Shown: positions 47,901 through 58,343 of the stretch, piece by piece
How the letters are laid out: each line of letters opens with the position of its first letter
How positions within the stretch are numbered: the stretch's first letter is position 1
From: Chytridium lagenaria
Taxonomy: Eukaryota; Chytridiomycota; Chytridiomycetes; Chytridiales; Chytridiaceae
NCBI GenBank assembly: GCA_025449115.1
Contig: JAHLKC010000021.1
Coordinates: forward strand, 62,001-126,000
Direction of reading: 5' to 3'
DNA length: 64,000 bases
Position numbers and translations under genes: made by a program
The notes under the pieces: generated by a model
Told to the model about the DNA's origin: nothing
Seen by the model: only the letters and a program-made list of their open reading frames with translations
Databases searched by the model: none

Positions 47901-48960
47901 GTTATCGGGGGCGGGGCAGGCGGTGGCCCTGTAGCTCCACCGGCTTTTGCTCCCGTCAGCAACACTCTTTTGGGGAGGTCTCTAAGTACAAAAGATAGAC
48001 CAACTCTGGCGACTAAACCTGTTGAGGAAAAGATTCTAGAGCCTGCGGTAACTATCGGATATCTTCAACTATTTTTCATTTGTTATTTACTTGATACAGC
48101 TAGAACCTTACTACTTTTTTTAATAGCCCCACTCGGCAACCATCGCAACCATGACACACAAACCTTTACTTTCGTTCTCAAACTCTGCAATTAACTATCA
48201 AGAGAGAGATCGGAAGAGTCCGAAGGTTGCCTCATCAAAACGAAGGGTGGAGAAGGAAAAAGCGCGAACGGAGCAACTCCCTCAACCCCGAGGAAGAGGA
48301 GTCGCCGAAACGGATCGTGAGCGTTACGATCGGGAAGAGCGAGACCGGCTACAGATGATGGATGACCTCTGGGAGCAAGAGCAAGCTCAAATGGAGAGGT
48401 TGATGGACGAAGAGAGAAAACGACTTGCTGGAGGGGGAGCACCTGAGCCTGATTCCGCGGTGGACAATGAACCTAGAAGAAGACGTGATGATGGATCAAA
48501 GTCGTCACGGGAGAGGCGGAATCGCAGCAGAGCACCAGCCGAAGATTCAAGACATCGATCTGATTCTGCAAGACGGAAAAGACCCGAAGACTCAAGTATA
48601 AAGGTTTCCGTTGCGGCGATGCCATCTTCCTCTAGAAGGGAGAAGGAGCGCAGCGGGCCGGAAAGGCACGTCGCCGGGAGGGAAAGAGAGCATGATCGTG
48701 CTGTCGGGGGCGACGGTGGCAGTCGTGGCGGGACATTAGGAAGATCAAAGCCAAAGCCCCTTGTAGATATTTCTGGCGTAAGCAACTGTCTAACGTGTGG
48801 ATGTTCCGAGTTTAGATCCGCGCATGGAGCTCGGGCAGACACGTGCACAAACTGGTAAGTCTTTTCCCCCCTTGAAATGTTCACTGCTTGCAAAATTACC
48901 GCATTTAACTGAACTTCCTTTTTTAAATATCATATGTATAGCTACCACACTCATCGCTAA
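44954..48960 (+). CDS. RA-PH tandem-domain adaptor (MRL/GRB7-like) with C-terminal Cys/His cluster
   Basis: Adaptor likely to bind a Ras-type GTPase and a phosphoinositide at the membrane and to act in actin or polarity control, as in RIAM/lamellipodin. It starts MENLESMLNGIEK at 44954, then a Pro-rich exon (45303-45540), a helix IELDFTSLLKDLQDTHNQLL (about 45705) and a long acidic disordered region. The RA domain runs about 46790-47200, with KKITTRIYIEDAETFETIVL, ADWTLFELANDLG and ERPIRDWE...VVTDVIAAWD, the RA-PH linker pattern. The PH domain follows at about 47325-47715: GYLYIEVRPKKWQKKFFLLR, YYYEKS, FCFALRST, DRLYDWVLAIRLAK. Then comes an Arg/Glu-rich coiled segment (48250-48700). The last residues form CLTCGCSEF...CTNCYHTHR, spanning an intron and ending 48958-48960. 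Related RA-PH proteins occur in many fungi; I do not know an established gene name. Confidence 0.8.
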
Positions 48961-49611
48961 TTCAAATTCTGTAAAAAAACAAGCACCTTAGTCACCTTTA
49001 GCCATGCGAACAAACACACCTTTTTGACTTGTTCTCTTCATCTTCCTACGGAATCCCCACATTGTTTTTGTTTTTGGTTGTTTGTTTTTTTTACCGCTAA
49101 TACCAATTTGATATTGACTCAAATCTGTTTTGTTGCGTGATGCTTTACAGGAGTTGTTGAAGTATTTATTTAGTCGGCCTTTTATCACCCTATCTTTATT
49201 TTATTTTTTGAAACTTGCTGATGACATCATTGGTTGTTCGGTGATTTCAGGTCCCGTGTTTGGAAAAAGAAATTGTCCAGTTGTTGCTCCAGTTGAGCCG
49301 AAGGAAGGATAGAATAGGATAAGGTAGCACATACAGTAGATATCCCCAAACAACACCCCTCAGTTTGGCTGTTTCAAACCAACTTTTGATTCACTCACCC
49401 ACTGCTTCCACCTTCCTTTGCCTTTCCTTCCTCCATTGAATCCATCCATCCATCTATCCATCCATCTATCCATCCATTCATCCTGATCAATTCCCGTAAA
49501 CTGTTGCTTAGGACGAACGATCATCCTTCTGATCTCGTTCAGTAGCAAATTAAAAAGCATCTGTGAGGCTTTCAGATTAGATTCAATCAGTTTTAGTCAT
49601 TCCTTGACATC
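48961..49611. other. Intergenic region with CCAT-type microsatellite upstream of the carrier gene
   Basis: About 650 bp without a supportable gene. A CCAT/CTAT-type tetranucleotide run lies at about 49441-49483, and T-rich tracts occur at 49060-49095 and 49190-49220. The final 100 bp before the carrier start are AT-rich and presumably promoter and leader. The short ORFs here have no recognisable product. Confidence 0.5.
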
Positions 49612-50770
49612 ATGTCGAACAAGAAACTTTCACCCTTTGGAGATGCGCTGTCTGGTGCAGCGGGTGCTGTTTTTGCAAACACTCTAGTGTTTCCTCTTGA
49701 CGTGTAAGTTGCCGCTTCTTTGGATATAGCTATCTGTTTATAGCCCTCCATATTAATTACTCGACTCACCCGGCTTTCAGGTAAAAGACTCGTCTCCAAG
49801 TTCAAAACAAGGCTATCGCTCATTTGAACCCTTCACAGCATTACAAAAGTGGTGTCGATGCTCTTTTGAAGATTTTGAAGAATGAAGGTGTTCCAGGTCT
49901 CTACGCTGGTCTGGGAGCTGGTCTTCTGGGAACCGTGGCTTCCTCCTTCTCCTACTTCTACTTCTACGCCTCTATTCGCACCCGTTTATACCGCCTCTCT
50001 TGCTAAAACGCTGAAATTTCAACTGCCATGGAGCTGCTTCTCGGTGCCGCTGCTGGCGCCCTCTCCCAACTTTTCACCCTTCCCATCGCTGTTGTCACCA
50101 CCAGACAACAGACTACCCCTACGAGCGAAAGAAAGTCTTTCTTAAAAAACTTTTGAGGAGATTGCTAGGGAAGAAGGAATTCCTGGATTGTGGAAGGGCT
50201 TGAAGGCGTCACTTGTGCTCTGTGTCAATCCAGCCATCACCTATGGCATGTTTGAGAGGTTGAAGACTTTGTGGTTAAAGAAGAAGGCTGCAAGCGGCGC
50301 GCCTCTTAGACTATCTGCCGGAGAAATTTTTTTAATCGGAGCTATGAGTAAAACTCTTGCTACAGTTGTTACAGTACGTCTCTGGATTTCTCTTTGCTTT
50401 TATCCGTCCGCGTCACTTCTCTAGTGGTGGATCTATAGTATTAACGTTTTGGTCTCTTGCGTCTTTTTAGTATCCTTACATCATGGCAAAGGTACGCATG
50501 CAGTGGAGGCCTCCCAAGGACCAGAAGGGACTTACCGAGAAACAAAAGAACTCTATCAAGTACACTGGAAGTATCGATGTACTTAAGAAGGTGTTTGAAA
50601 GCGACGGCCTAATGGGATGGTACAAGGGGATGCAAACCCAAATTACCAAAGCGGTTTTGTGCCAGGCTATCCTCTTTGTTGGAAAGGATCAGATCAGTCT
50701 GTACACTTTGATGCTATTTGCTTTCTTTGCAAAGGCCAAGGCTGCTGAAGCAGTGGTGGCTAGTGCATGA
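49612..50770 (+). CDS. Peroxisomal adenine-nucleotide-type mitochondrial carrier family protein
   Basis: SLC25 carrier resembling peroxisomal PMP34/ANT1, which exchanges ATP for AMP across the peroxisomal membrane. Start MSNKKLSPFGDALSGAAG at 49612; first repeat FPLDV...KTRLQVQNK (about 49697-49815) is split by an intron, followed by EGVPGLYAGLGAGLLG (about 49890). Second repeat: ELLLGAAAGALSQLFTLPIA and VVTTRQQTT (about 50030-50110), then EGIPGLWKGLKASLVL (about 50175) with PAITYGMFERLK. Third repeat: YPYIMAKVRMQWRPPKDQ (about 50472), DGLMGWYKGMQTQI, end at 50770. PIAVVTTRQQ and YPYIMAKVR are the peroxisomal-type variants of the carrier signature. Frame shifts at TTT 49985-49987, AAAA 50005-50008 and the A run 50144-50149 and an unclear splice at 49706-49782 interrupt it. 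Confidence 0.82.
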
Positions 50771-50995
50771 GAAAATGTTCCTGTGTTTCTCGTTCTTTCC
50801 CGTCCCCTTCTCCTTATTTGCTGTGTTTGGCGTTTAGTCTTTTGCATTTTTGCACACTCTGCCTAAGTCCCCATTATCTCTCATTTCTTTATTTCACCGG
50901 GTTTTTCGTCTCCACTGTCTCTTCGCATATAAAACCAAAATTCCTATTGTTATCGAGACACCGTGTTCAGCCCAAATGTAAACCATGATGCTTTT

Positions 50996-51729
50996 TCAAG
51001 AGTCAAAGGTTTTCCGCCTGCTGTCCTCGTCTTCATGTGTTTCTGAACGACTTGACTTGTCGTGCGGAAGCACTTCACCTTGCACAGTTATTCTATGCAC
51101 GCTTGCAAAATCCCAATGTCCTTTCCGTAACGTGATCTTCAGGTGGCGAATACCTGATCCAGCATGAAGCGCCTGCGCGTGTGATTTGGCGGGGCCAGGA
51201 ATAACTATGTGGGTGACTTGAAGGTGGTCGGCGGCATCTTCGCATTCTATATCACGTTCATCAACGTTACATATTTCCTATATATGACAATGTCATTACC
51301 TTGATGAACCACTTCCTCAAACTCATTTGGCTTATCCGAATAGCAGCTAGCTACTGCCCAACTGGCCACTGAAAGGTGTTAGTCGCAGAATGACGAGTAA
51401 AACAGCACAACATAATAAAGAATAACCATACCCTTCATGCTCCATATTGTTAACTTTTTAATATTGGAGGGTCCAGGAAGAGTCACAACAAACTCTTGTG
51501 GAAAGAGACCAGTGGTGATCCAAAAGGTCTTTGTGTTGCTGTTTTTGTTTTGCTTAGATGGTAAACAGTGCTTCCGACATCCGGAAGTCGGGCATGGTCA
51601 TGAGGCAAAGAAGTGAGATAGGCAATTATATACTTACGCATCAACCATGTTTTCTGGAGGATGTCGATGGTCAAAAGACGACGCCATGGACACCTTCAAG
51701 CCTGTGATGTTGTCGTTGGCGATGGTCAT
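50996..51729 (-). CDS. IFT25: Intraflagellar transport protein 25 (IFT25/HSPB11)
   Basis: IFT-B subunit that pairs with IFT27 and links intraflagellar transport to BBSome export. The start at 51729 gives MTIANDNITGLKVSMASSFD, then the diagnostic HPPENMVDA, an intron of about 80 nt, and TKTFWITTGLFPQEFVVTLP (about 51535), matching human HPPENIIDG...TFWTTTGMFPQEFI. The next exons give KKLTIWSMK, EFEEVVH (about 51310), and finally HLKITLRKGHWDFASVHRIT (about 51140), matching FDHFASVHSVSAEG, and a charged tail ending ...RRKTFDS at 50996. The jelly-roll fold and length (about 190 residues) fit. No track-sized ORF marks this gene, since its exons are short. Confidence 0.9.
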
Positions 51730-51917
51730 GTTTGTCAATTCTTGCAACCAATAATTGTCAACAAGAGAAAGCTAATAATACAGAAACCATTCACTATGCA
51801 GAAATAACGAAGGTTTATTCACAATAAATATTAGGCAAGAGACGTTTTACGCAAGCAGTGTTCCATAGTTCCTGCGATAATTTCAGGAAGAAACGGGATC
51901 GAGATATACCAAGCTCT

Positions 51918-52850
51918 TTATTTGAGCGGCTCTCCGGGCATCCTCTCAATAGTGTACTGGCGTTTGCTACTGGTGATAGTCATGATCGGGACTCCAGGAA
52001 TCTTTCGAATGCGCTTCTTTAAATCTCTATCACAAGTTGCCACGATGTAACACTTGTGCTAAACAAAAAACGAAAAGGAAATGAAGGGCCAGTGAGACAA
52101 ATAGAGAAAGAAAAACAAACTATGCTAATTATGCAGAAAAAAACGATACCCGTACCTGATTAATGCGATCAATGAGGCAGTCATCGGCGTAGGTACCCTT
52201 GTGACTGCATGCCAGCCTTTCAAAACGAGGATCCCGTGCCACTCTAATACGGTCAGCGCACCATCAAGAGCGGTCCCTAACCTCAAAGCAATCCTAAACT
52301 TTGTCCCTAGTTTCTCCAATTCCGCCATAACACAGTCCGTAATGCAAGGAATACCTTGAAATTCGGGTTAGCAATCCTCTTTCACTCTTTCGTCCTCTAC
52401 ATTTCGCAAACAAGCAGTCCATCGAAGCTTGAACAATCTCCAACTTATTTTGAATTGAGAAGTTGATAAAGTTTGTATCAATAAGGATGTGGTAAGGAGG
52501 ACCAAGGGCTTCATTGTAGCGGAAGAAAAGTGATGATGCAACTTGAGGACTAGTGGAGAGAAGTCTTAGATCCCCTTTAGATATAATTGTAATGTACTAA
52601 CACATGCCGAACGGCTTCAGCGGCCTTCTTCTCCTCCTTCTTCTTTGCTTCCTCCTGGTTTTTTTTGCTGTTGATGTCAACCAGAAATGATCAACACATT
52701 AGCCTCAATGGTTAACGATCCACAAAATTCTTCAAAAACCAGAACAGCTCCAGAGGAATTTAGAATGGGCTTTACTCACAGCCTAGGATCGTTTGGTGCA
52801 ATCGTACGTTTGACTGTTGCGAACTTTCGGCTCACTTTTGCTCTTGTCAT
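51918..52850 (-). CDS. FCF1: rRNA-processing PIN-domain protein FCF1 (Utp24)
   Basis: Essential nuclease of the small-subunit processome that cuts pre-rRNA near the 18S 5' end. The start at 52850, [20 protein letters not shown], matches the family's basic N-terminus. Core PIN domain: [20 protein letters not shown] (about 52500-52440), which carries the first catalytic Asp; [20 protein letters not shown] (about 52345); ARDPRFERL (about 52235), [20 protein letters not shown] (about 52190) and [19 protein letters not shown] (about 52040). It ends ERMPGEPLK at 51918. The intron between [10 protein letters not shown] halves lies near 52060-52150. All acidic active-site residues are visible. It is divergent from a small membrane-protein gene with 90 bp between starts. 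Confidence 0.95.
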
Positions 52851-52940
52851 GGCTGGATGTTGATGGATCTGGCAACTGCGAAAAAAAAAATTAATTAAGA
52901 CAAGTCACAAGAACCTTTCTTCTTGCGGGAACAACACACG

Positions 52941-53099
52941 ATGGCCTTCCCCAACTTCAGGAAAATCTACCAGAGCTTTCGCACTCCCGAACAAGAAAAG
53001 CAGATCTCAAACGCCGCCGTTTTCAAGTTTGTGGGGTTTCTCACCGTCGTTGCGTTCATGAATGCGGCTCGAAGGGCTTTTGTTCCCATCAGCAACTAA
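52941..53099 (+). CDS. 52-residue protein with one membrane segment (unidentified)
   Basis: An uninterrupted small ORF below usual length limits. It starts MAFPNFRKIYQSFRTPEQEK, has a hydrophobic segment FKFVGFLTVVAFMNAARR of about 16-18 residues near residues 29-45, and ends FVPISN. A basic N-terminal amphipathic part followed by one short membrane segment is the layout of small mitochondrial outer-membrane proteins such as TOM subunits; this is an inference from layout, not homology. It is placed divergently to FCF1 (90 bp between starts), where a shared promoter would be expected, and ends about 240 bp before the ankyrin gene. Support is the intact ORF, fungal-style leader position and membrane segment; no family was recognised. 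Confidence 0.45.
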   Translation: MAFPNFRKIYQSFRTPEQEKQISNAAVFKFVGFLTVVAFMNAARRAFVPISN

Positions 53100-53342
53100 T
53101 TTCTGCAAGCATCTTGGACTCCGCTTTCCTTACACCTATACCCAACTTGCCGACTCGTCGGTCGACTCGTCGGACAAAACCCGTTATGTGCATATTCAAC
53201 CTTCAGCCAATCAACACCATGAAAATAAAGCACAATGCTCATCCCTTTCAGCACAAGTTGGGGATTATACCGTTGTTAGTGGACTTGACCCATTGCTCCA
53301 TGACCGAGTTTCTCCTAGAATAAACGAACCCAATCGAGAGCC

Positions 53343-55478
53343 ATGGATAAGACCCAGAGGGCAACTGCCATTGGGTTGGTGGTTGCTTTAACAACCATCT
53401 CTGTTGATATTGGAGCAAGCTTGATTCGGATGTGGAGTCTCGGAAAGATTCTTGACGCTTATGAAACCGTACCGCTCTCCATCCAACAAAAGGGAAAACA
53501 ACCACCGGAAGGCCCGAAAGACACCGCATTGGCGGCAGCCAGGCGGGAAAAGTCGAGTCGCGGTTTAGTTCATCTTCCAGCGTCTCCCGATATCGGATCA
53601 AGCCCGATTGACCAAATGATGTCGGAACCACCTCCTTTAACTCCTTTGGAAAACGCCGACGCGTCTCTCCTTAATAATGAAACCATCTCTGGGCCGGCTT
53701 CAGCTTTGAATCAGGATGTTGATGATGATGACGATCCTCTCTCCGACTTTGATGACGCTCAGGATCGCGCCCTTGAACGCCGCGATTCTTCCCAAGGCGA
53801 TGATCACGGCATGACTTGTCTACACTTCTTCGCCCTGACCAACCGTCCACCATCCGACCTTCTTTCCATAATGCAAGATTCCACCCTCCCACCCTCTTTT
53901 AAACCGGACATCAACGCAAAAATCCGACACCTCCATCTTACCGCCCTCCATTTTGCTGCCATGAACGCATCTCTTGAATTCATCAAAACTCTGGTTGAAA
54001 ACTGCAATGCGCACGTCGACGCGCAAGATATTCTCGGCAAAACACCGCTCCGTCTCGCCGCAACGTTGAGGCGGGTCGAGATTGTAAACTATCTGCTTTT
54101 ACGCGGCGCAAAAGACCTTGCGGACCGTGACGGCATTTCAGCGCTACGTCACGGCATTTACAGGGGAGATGTTGATGTTGTAGCCTTGTTTCTAGAGCAA
54201 CGTCCAAATGTTATTAATCAAGTCATTGCTGTTGGAGGGACGGGAGAGAGGGAGACCACTTTGTTGCCTTTGCATGTGGCGGCTAGTTTTGGGAGAGTGG
54301 AGATGATCAAGTTGTTGATTCGGTATGGGGCAGAAGCGAATACTGGAGATGCATATGAGAGGACTCCGTTGATGTATGCCGCGACAAAGGGGAAGACAGA
54401 CGCTCTTTTGGCGTTGCTGGACAAAGCTGAAAATGAAGATGAATTTGCAGGAGATCAAAGTGGAGATCGGGCATTAGTAAAGCAAATGAATATTGATAAA
54501 GCAGATAGTCAAGGGGTACGGCCTTTTTTTTTTTTTTCTCTTTTATTTTTCTTTTTCTTCTTTTATCATTTTTTTTTCTCTTTCTTTTCTCTATCTTTCT
54601 GCTTTTGGTTTTTCTTTAGTTTTGTTACTGACGTGTTTGCTATTCTCTAGTGGACCGCGCTGCACTACGCTGCTGCTGCAACCAAAGGTGACCCCGTCAG
54701 CAGCGTCCGCACCCTGCTCGAGATTGGTCAAGCCTCCCCTGACCCTCGCGAATTCAAATATTTCCTTACGCCTTTGCATATGGCATCTAAATCTGGTAGC
54801 GTGGAAGTAGTCCAAGAACTTCTCAAGCACGGAGCTGACCCTAAAGCAAGAACCTCTGACCGACGCACCGCCGCCCATTTTGCTGCCTACGGTGGTCATG
54901 CGTTGTGTCTCGCTGCACTACTTCGATGCGAGCCTGGCCTTGTTAAAGGTGGAGAGGAGCTGGCGGGTGAAAGTGGAGAGAGGATCACGCCGTTGCATCT
55001 GGCAATTAGGGGACAAAAAAAGGAGGCGGCGGAGGTTGTAAAAGTGTTGGTGGAGAACGGAGCGGATGTGACTGCTCCTATTAAATTGGAGGTCGAGAGA
55101 TCCAGGATTGGGTTGACGGGTGCTTGGAGGAGGTTTTCTGTGTGGGTCAGTGGCCCAAAGAAGGACAACGGGACGTCAACTGTGAAATCGGTATCTCACT
55201 ATACTTTTTTGCTAACACCAATATGTTTCGCTATCGCGTCGGGGCATTTGGATTCGGCAATACTCATGCTGAAATCACGGAAAATGGTTTACCTTTCTCC
55301 ATTTCAGTACTTTATGTCTATGGGCATTGCCGCGTCCTTGGGAAGGCCCGATATTGCTTGGTTATTGACCATTAGAACTATGGTGGGACTATGTACGTTG
55401 ACTTTGATGGTGCTGTCATTCGTTTGGACGTTTCTGCATTTACTTGTGAAGATGGATGATCGCTCTTCCAGCGCATGA
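53343..55478 (+). CDS. Ankyrin-repeat membrane protein
   Basis: Large protein with ankyrin repeats and C-terminal membrane segment; I do not recognise a specific orthologue. MDKTQRATAIGLVVALTTIS at the start gives a hydrophobic segment (residues about 8-28). A Pro/Ser/Asp linker leads to repeats from about 53915: LTALHFAAMNASLEFIKTLV, GKTPLRLAATLRRVEIVNYL, LPLHVAASFGRVEMIKLLI, RTPLMYAATKGKTDALLALL. After an intron rich in T runs (about 54515-54650) come WTALHYAAAATKG, TPLHMASKSGSVEVVQELLK, RTAAHFAAYGGHALCLAALL and TPLHLAIRGQKKEAAEVVKV. After another intron the last part (about 55190-55478) encodes membrane segments such as VGLCTLTLMVLSFVWTFLHL. The tail converges on a DHHC palmitoyltransferase gene, 166 bp apart. 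Start at 53343 is the first Met of the ORF. Confidence 0.75.
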
Positions 55479-55644
55479 ACAGTTGAATTATATTCTGGGT
55501 TCAGATATTTATTAAGAATCCGAGCAGTTGAAGAAAATTGGAGAATATTTAAAAAACCAAAAAAAAGGGTAAATCTTAAAAAAACAGAGACTTGGGGAGG
55601 TATACACAGGAGCGAAACCCACACCCTTAAATAACAAGAGCGTA

Positions 55645-56977
55645 TTATTGCTCCTTATCATCAATATCAATCGCCATATCCCACAATTCCACCTCTTGCC
55701 CCCGCTTCCTCTATGTAAAATTGGACTCGGATCAGAACTATAAGCAATCCTCTGCCTTGCATCCCCAAACAAATTCCCCACCAGCGATGCTAACGGCGTT
55801 CCAGAACGTGAAGAGTCCGAACTTCCCGCACCTGAGAGCAACCTTTCCTTTGCACTCCGAGCTATAGGGAACGAGTACCCGTCGCCTTCTGATGGAACTC
55901 CAGGTAACATCCAGAGATACCACCGTTTCCCTAAAACAGAGCATATGTTCCTATATATGCCGACGTTATACGGATCTTGGATGTTTGCAACTTGACCGCT
56001 GTAAGAGAAATGTATATCTGCTTTCTCAATAGCTTCTATCGTTGTGAGGTTGTAAAAGAGGTACCACACCTAAAGCATCGGTAAGGCTTAGTAGCAATGT
56101 AATAAACCCACCTGGTTTCCAAATAACATTGTAGTTAGTGCAGTGGTCGGTATAAGTAGGGTAATATTTATCCCCATTACAATAACTTCTCCGTCTCTCA
56201 TCGGAACCCCTCCCCTCCCATCCTCTGTTGGCGGCCCATCCACTAACCCATAAAACGAATCCGTCACCCGCCACATCAGCAGAACAATTGTAAACCATAC
56301 GGAAGCCACAGTCCAAAACAAAAACCTCACAAAATGAGCTTGGTTATTAAAGCCAATGCAATTATTGACCCACTCATTTCCGTCAGCGTGGACAAAACAT
56401 ATGCTCTTACCGGACAGTGATGATCCATGCGTAAAACACATCGCTTACATACCCTGCAATGATGTGTTCGAGGGGGTTTAAAGACGTTACAGTGCGAACA
56501 AAACCGGGGTGCTCCGTTTTTTGCTTTAACAGGCACAAACTCCGGACTAGAAATAGTAACTAAGAAAAAGTATTCTGCAGAAACAACATTGAGCGACAGG
56601 AGATGTTCTTTACCTTCCTGCATCAACCTCACCAAAATGGCTGAGGCCTTCAGGTACATAAGCCACATCCACCTTTCCAGGATCTTAATTTAGTCAGACG
56701 AAAGATCAAGAGGGCGAATACACTCACCTCGAAACATGACAAGAGTGTAATTAGCGATAAGCATTGCAACGCAAAAGTTATACACCATCAGCAGTAATCC
56801 CGACCTGGTTGTCAAAGGTGACATCCCATGGGACGAGGATCATGAATTCCACTGTCAAAGGTATGAAGAGAACTTTTTGAAGAATATGGTAAGAAAACTA
56901 CAAACTTCTTGTCCACACGCACCTGTAAATATCACTGCGATGACGAAGCCAAATGCCTCAGCTGTCCATCGTGCCAT
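55645..56977 (-). CDS. DHHC-type protein S-palmitoyltransferase
   Basis: Multi-pass membrane palmitoyltransferase. Exon 1 starts [17 protein letters not shown] at 56977, with a membrane segment; after an intron, VEFMILVPW continues. One base out of frame (CCC at 56825-56827) comes a second membrane segment, [18 protein letters not shown], then [13 protein letters not shown] (about 56680). The catalytic Cys-rich domain is complete: [20 protein letters not shown] (about 56505), [11 protein letters not shown], and after an intron [15 protein letters not shown]. Two more membrane segments follow, then [10 protein letters not shown] (about 56050), the TTxE motif. The tail is Ser-rich and, in the best frame, ends [14 protein letters not shown] at 55645. 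A PFA4/ZDHHC-like enzyme is likely but the exact subtype is not clear. All catalytic residues (DHHC) are present. Confidence 0.88.
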
Positions 56978-57599
56978 TCGTCCTTATGCCGCTGCTCGCT
57001 CACAGAATTGAAGGTGGAGCAAGGGCCCATACCTCTGTGTGACGTTATTTCCAAATCTTCAAACCATCAAAGTGGGTTTTGTTTGGGACCGCGGTGCTTG
57101 CGGTCCACCGAATTTTAAAAAGAGATCAGAGCACCCTCCTTCAAATCACGACAGCTTTTTCCAATGCGTCGGGACAAAATTCGTCGCACTTTGGAAACTG
57201 CAAACCTGGCATTTTCGTTGCTCTCACTTCTGAAGATCATGTTACAACGGGGAAGCGACTCGGTATTGCTCAATTATGTCACGGGAGGTCATCTCATTGT
57301 TAATTTACGTTTTTGTTGTGTATATAAAGGAATAACCCGCTCGGTTTCCAGAAGCTTTAAGTTATCAACTTTTTAGCAAAGGCGCAAAACGCTCTTCAAT
57401 GTTATATATTTCAATCAAGTTGGAATAAACATGCCTTTGCACAATAGTCCGTCGAAACAATATTCAGCAATAATTCAAAGAACAAAAAGTCCTACTTTCT
57501 CTCTTGAAATACATACAATCGAGCACGGCAAATGAAAAGCAACATGAGAACTGATATATATGCAAAACGAAACCATCCCATTAAAATCAAGCATACTGC
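56978..57599. other. Gene-free stretch upstream of the DHHC gene
   Basis: About 620 bp between the DHHC start and the glyoxalase stop, both on the minus strand. I see no conserved ORF on either strand. The sequence becomes AT-rich from about 57300. It should hold the DHHC promoter and the glyoxalase 3' end. Confidence 0.4.
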
Positions 57600-58343
57600 T
57601 TATAGCGAAATCTTCTTAGGCAACACCTCAACCCAATAAGAATCCGGGTCAAGTGCAAAAGCAATGTTGTTCATAGACCCATCCGACAGCCTTTTCTTGA
57701 ATGGAACGCTTTTGGCCTCCAAATACGCGCAAAAGCCTTCTACATCATCCACAGAAATACCAATGTGACCGAATCCCTTTCCTGGCTCAGAGTTACCGCT
57801 AGCATAGCCTTGGAATTCCGGGTCAGATTCCGTTCCCCAATTGCTGACATCATATTAAATAAAAGGGGTTTTCAATTCTGGAGCAGGCTTCATTTTTTTT
57901 TTTTTTGATAAAAAACTGTACTCACTGGGTCAGCTCTAGGACTCCGGGAACAGAGAAAACATAGTTTCGCTTCTCCTCTACAGAGGTTGAATCCTATAAT
58001 AATACGTTCAGAAAGTAACTTCCAATCTTGCATTATTAACTCACCTGCAGAATGTGCTCCGGCACATCGTACCCGAAAAAGTGCAGCGTGAATTTTGCGG
58101 CAGCAAAATCAAACTGCACGATGTGTCTGATGTAAAGAAAAGTTTAAAAAGAAGTCTAACGTCCAAGAGTTAACACTGAAGTAGCTCACTTCATTCCAAG
58201 AACACCTTCGTAAAACTCTCGGCTCTTGACGGGATCTTTCACTGAATTGACATTAACACATGCAAAAAAAGGCATGACTGTTCATTCTTACCCCTGATCA
58301 TGGTGTGGTTGAAGACTGGCTTGAATTGTGATGCAGACGTCAT
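57600..58343 (-). CDS. GLO1: Lactoylglutathione lyase (glyoxalase I)
   Basis: Metal-dependent enzyme that converts the hemithioacetal of methylglyoxal and glutathione into S-lactoylglutathione in the cytosol. Start MTSASQFKPVFNHTMIR at 58343, with the intron inside the R codon, then VKDPVKSREFYEGVLGMK (about 58235), HIVQFDFAAAKFTLHFFGYD (about 58125), EEKRNYVFSVPGVLELTHNW (about 57975), GFGHIGISVDDVEGFCAYL (about 57780) and DPDSYWVEVLPKKISL with stop at 57600. Metal ligands are visible: H in NHTMIR, E in LELTH, H in FGHIGI and E in YWVEVL. It is a single-domain glyoxalase of about 165 residues, the short form. Introns are short and the frame is clean. Confidence 0.95.

Noticed and set aside
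54493..54810. Apparent membrane protein encoded at 54520-54640
   Set aside because: The hydrophobic Phe/Leu-rich translation comes from a pyrimidine-rich intron tract between two ankyrin exons, not from coding sequence.
53343..55478. AKR1/HIP14-type palmitoyltransferase
   Set aside because: No DHHC or Cys-rich domain follows the ankyrin repeats on the plus strand; the DHHC domain nearby is on the opposite strand in a separate gene.
3960..56830. Programmed ribosomal frameshifting as a genome-wide habit
   Set aside because: Shifts go both ways, have no common slippery sequence or following stop codon, and lie at varied homopolymers; indel errors explain them more simply.
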